Source: Scopulibacillus daqui
Lineage (GTDB): Bacteria; Bacillota; Bacilli; Bacillales; Sporolactobacillaceae
Assembly (NCBI RefSeq): GCF_016908855.1
Contig: NZ_JAFBER010000001.1
Coordinates: 62,001 to 126,000 of the forward strand
DNA length: 64,000 nucleotides
Reading direction: 5' to 3'
Made by a program: the position numbers and the translations under genes. Within the stretch, counting starts at the first letter, position 1. Every line of letters begins with the position of its first letter. Of the stretch, positions 62,347 through 64,000 are shown in pieces. The notes under the pieces were generated by a model. It saw nothing but the letters and a program-made list of their open reading frames with translations, had not been told where the DNA came from and ran no database searches.

Positions 62347-62486
62347 TATATTCTTGTTTTTGTGATATCATTTAAAAATAGATTGGAAGGATTATTCTTA
62401 TCTATCAATTCCTGTGGCTGTTCCTAGCTGGGGAAAGATGAGATAATATAAGAATAATATTTCTTTGGACGGAGGTATAGGCAGGT

Positions 62487-64000
62487 ATGTCTTTACGGTT
62501 TATACTCGGTCGAGCGGGTGCAGGAAAAACAAAACTTTGTTTTGAAGAGGCAAGAAACACTTTGAAAAAAAATCCCGACGGACCTCCCCTCATCTATTTA
62601 GTTCCTGACCAAATGACTTTTGATACGGAATATGCAATGGCGAAAACACCTGGTCTAAAAGGCATGACACGTTTTCATGTTTATAGTTTTTCACGATTGG
62701 CGATGCGGGTTCTCCAGCAAGCAGGCGGCATGACCAGGTACCACTTAAATCAAACGGGTATGATGATGCTGATTCGCAAGATTATTGAACATCACAAAGA
62801 CGAACTGCGTGTGTTCCAAAAGGCTTCGGAACAGAAAGGCTTTTATGATGTGCTGCATACGGCTATCACGGAATTTAAGCAATATTGTCTGACGCCCGGC
62901 GATTTATTTCGAAAGTATCAGAGGCTGGAAAAGGAAGCCGGAGATTCAGGAGAGACGCTTTTAAAAGACAAACTTTATGACATGCAGTTCATTTACACAC
63001 AGCTGGATCAGGCGCTGCTAAACAAATATATTGATTCAGAGGATTACCTTAGGCTGTTCATAGAAAAAGCTGGACAAACTACGTTTTTCCAAGATGCTGA
63101 GGTATGGGTGGACGGTTTTGACAGCTTTACCCCCCACGAAATTGAGGCCCTTGTTCAACTGATGAAGCAAGCGAATCAAGTGACAATCACGTTAACTGTT
63201 GATCAAGCTTATGACAGTTATTATCCAGGGGAGCTTTCATTATTTAGAAAAACTGGCCAAACCTACCGCCAAATTAAAGAGGCGGCAAAGGAACATGTCA
63301 TTGATATTCAAAATCCTGTCATCTTGAATGAAACTGTGAGGTTTAACGAGCCCGCGCTCAGCCATTTAGAGAAGCATTATGAAACCCGGCCTGCAGTAGA
63401 GTCATATTCCGGACAAGCCGTTTATTTGTCTGAAGCGGTGAATCGCAGGGAAGAAATCGAACAGGCAGCCAGAGATGTCCTTGCATTAGCGAGGGATGAA
63501 GGCTTAAGGTTTCGTGACATAGCCCTTCTTGTTCGTGACTTATCTGTTTACCGCGAATTAATTGAGACCATTTTTAAAGATTATCAGATTCCTGTATTTA
63601 TTGACCAGAAGCGTCCGATGAGGCATCACCCGTTAATTGAGTTCATTCGCTCAGCGTTAGATGTTATTCAACAAAATTGGCGCTATGAACCTGTTTTTCG
63701 CTGTGTAAAAACAGATTTGCTTTTCCCTTTTGATTCGGATCTTCCGGCAATGAGAGAACGAATGGATTTACTAGAGAATTATTGTATCTCCCATGGCATT
63801 TACGGGAAGGCCTGGAAGCAAGACAAACCTTGGATATACCGGGAGTACAAGGGATTAAGGGAAAAGGATGCGAAACAAACAGCCGGCGAGCTGGCTTTTC
63901 AAAAAGAGATTAATCAGCTTCGCACCCTTGTCGGCAAACCGCTCTTGGCATTTGAAACAAACATGAAAAGTGCGAAAACGATTCTTGATCAATGTACGGT
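62487..64000 (+). CDS. addB: AddB, helicase-nuclease subunit (5' part)
   Basis: Runs off the window after about 504 codons. The start RFILGRAGAGKTKLCFEE contains the Walker A motif GRAGAGKT of AddB, followed by IYLVPDQMTFDTEYAMAK and RFHVYSFSRLAMRVLQQAGG, as in Bacillus AddB (full length usually about 1,160 residues). With AddA it forms the RecBCD-like complex that resects double-strand breaks. GGAGG lies 11 bases before ATG 62487. addA should follow outside the window. Confidence 0.95.
   Translation, partial: MSLRFILGRAGAGKTKLCFEEARNTLKKNPDGPPLIYLVPDQMTFDTEYAMAKTPGLKGMTRFHVYSFSRLAMRVLQQAGGMTRYHLNQTGMMMLIRKIIEHHKDELRVFQKASEQKGFYDVLHTAITEFKQYCLTPGDLFRKYQRLEKEAGDSGETLLKDKLYDMQFIYTQLDQALLNKYIDSEDYLRLFIEKAGQTTFFQDAEVWVDGFDSFTPHEIEALVQLMKQANQVTITLTVDQAYDSYYPGELSLFRKTGQTYRQIKEAAKEHVIDIQNPVILNETVRFNEPALSHLEKHYETRPAVESYSGQAVYLSEAVNRREEIEQAARDVLALARDEGLRFRDIALLVRDLSVYRELIETIFKDYQIPVFIDQKRPMRHHPLIEFIRSALDVIQQNWRYEPVFRCVKTDLLFPFDSDLPAMRERMDLLENYCISHGIYGKAWKQDKPWIYREYKGLREKDAKQTAGELAFQKEINQLRTLVGKPLLAFETNMKSAKTILDQCT

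Overview
This 64 kb window is ordinary chromosome of an endospore-forming, low-to-moderate GC Firmicute of the order Bacillales. The evidence is a gerA-type germination operon, a second GerAB-type permease, a YjcZ-family tiny membrane protein, a Rap-type TPR protein, an AprX-like intracellular protease, a Bacillus-style menaquinone cluster, FabL and AddB. I cannot fix the genus; the layout differs from B. subtilis. No rRNA, tRNA, CRISPR array, insertion sequence or prophage was seen. Many starts are TTG or GTG and were chosen by Shine-Dalgarno (SD) spacing.

Layout. 1-8 kb: cell-wall 3D-domain protein with a WalR-like box, acyl-CoA thioesterase, gerAA-AB-AC, lone arsB. 8-15 kb: NCS2 purine-type permease, nucleoside transporter plus nucleoside hydrolase behind two cre-like sites, yjcZ-like gene, ribU under an FMN riboswitch, mntH with an MntR-like operator. 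15-24 kb: aprX, psiE, secreted lipase, orphan germination permease, a two-component system, and a cytochrome P450-ferredoxin pair. 24-29 kb: queD-queE-queC under a preQ1-I riboswitch, degenerate PfkB-like protein, NfrA-type reductase, DCC-family protein. 29-37 kb: menA divergent from menF-D-H-B-E; menC is absent here. 37-44 kb: ECF sigma/anti-sigma pair, soluble GAF-GAF kinase with a cysteine-rich first GAF and a regulator apparently starting at CTG, mscL with a C-terminal zinc ribbon, Cu/Zn-SOD-like protein lacking copper ligands, and a rap gene without a visible phr. 44-57 kb: fabL, CopD-like membrane protein, second NCS2 permease, OsmC, TVP38-type protein, ktrB divergent from nhaC, PAP2, dps, GntR plus MFS exporter, small unknown genes, TSUP exporter divergent from a TrmB regulator. 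57-64 kb: ppiB, small unknown ORFs, sulfurtransferase, cstA-ybdD and the 5' part of addB.

Functional themes are spore germination, nucleobase/nucleoside and metal uptake, menaquinone and queuosine synthesis, and redox/stress sensing. I found no clear new defence or mobile system. The points most worth a second look are the paired cre-like sites, the Cys-rich GAF kinase with its CTG-start regulator, the rap locus, proteins with lost catalytic residues (PfkB-like, SOD-like), the TCS-P450-ferredoxin neighbourhood, the dual-coding repeat in the gerAA/gerAB overlap, and a hairpin repeat found twice around the men genes.
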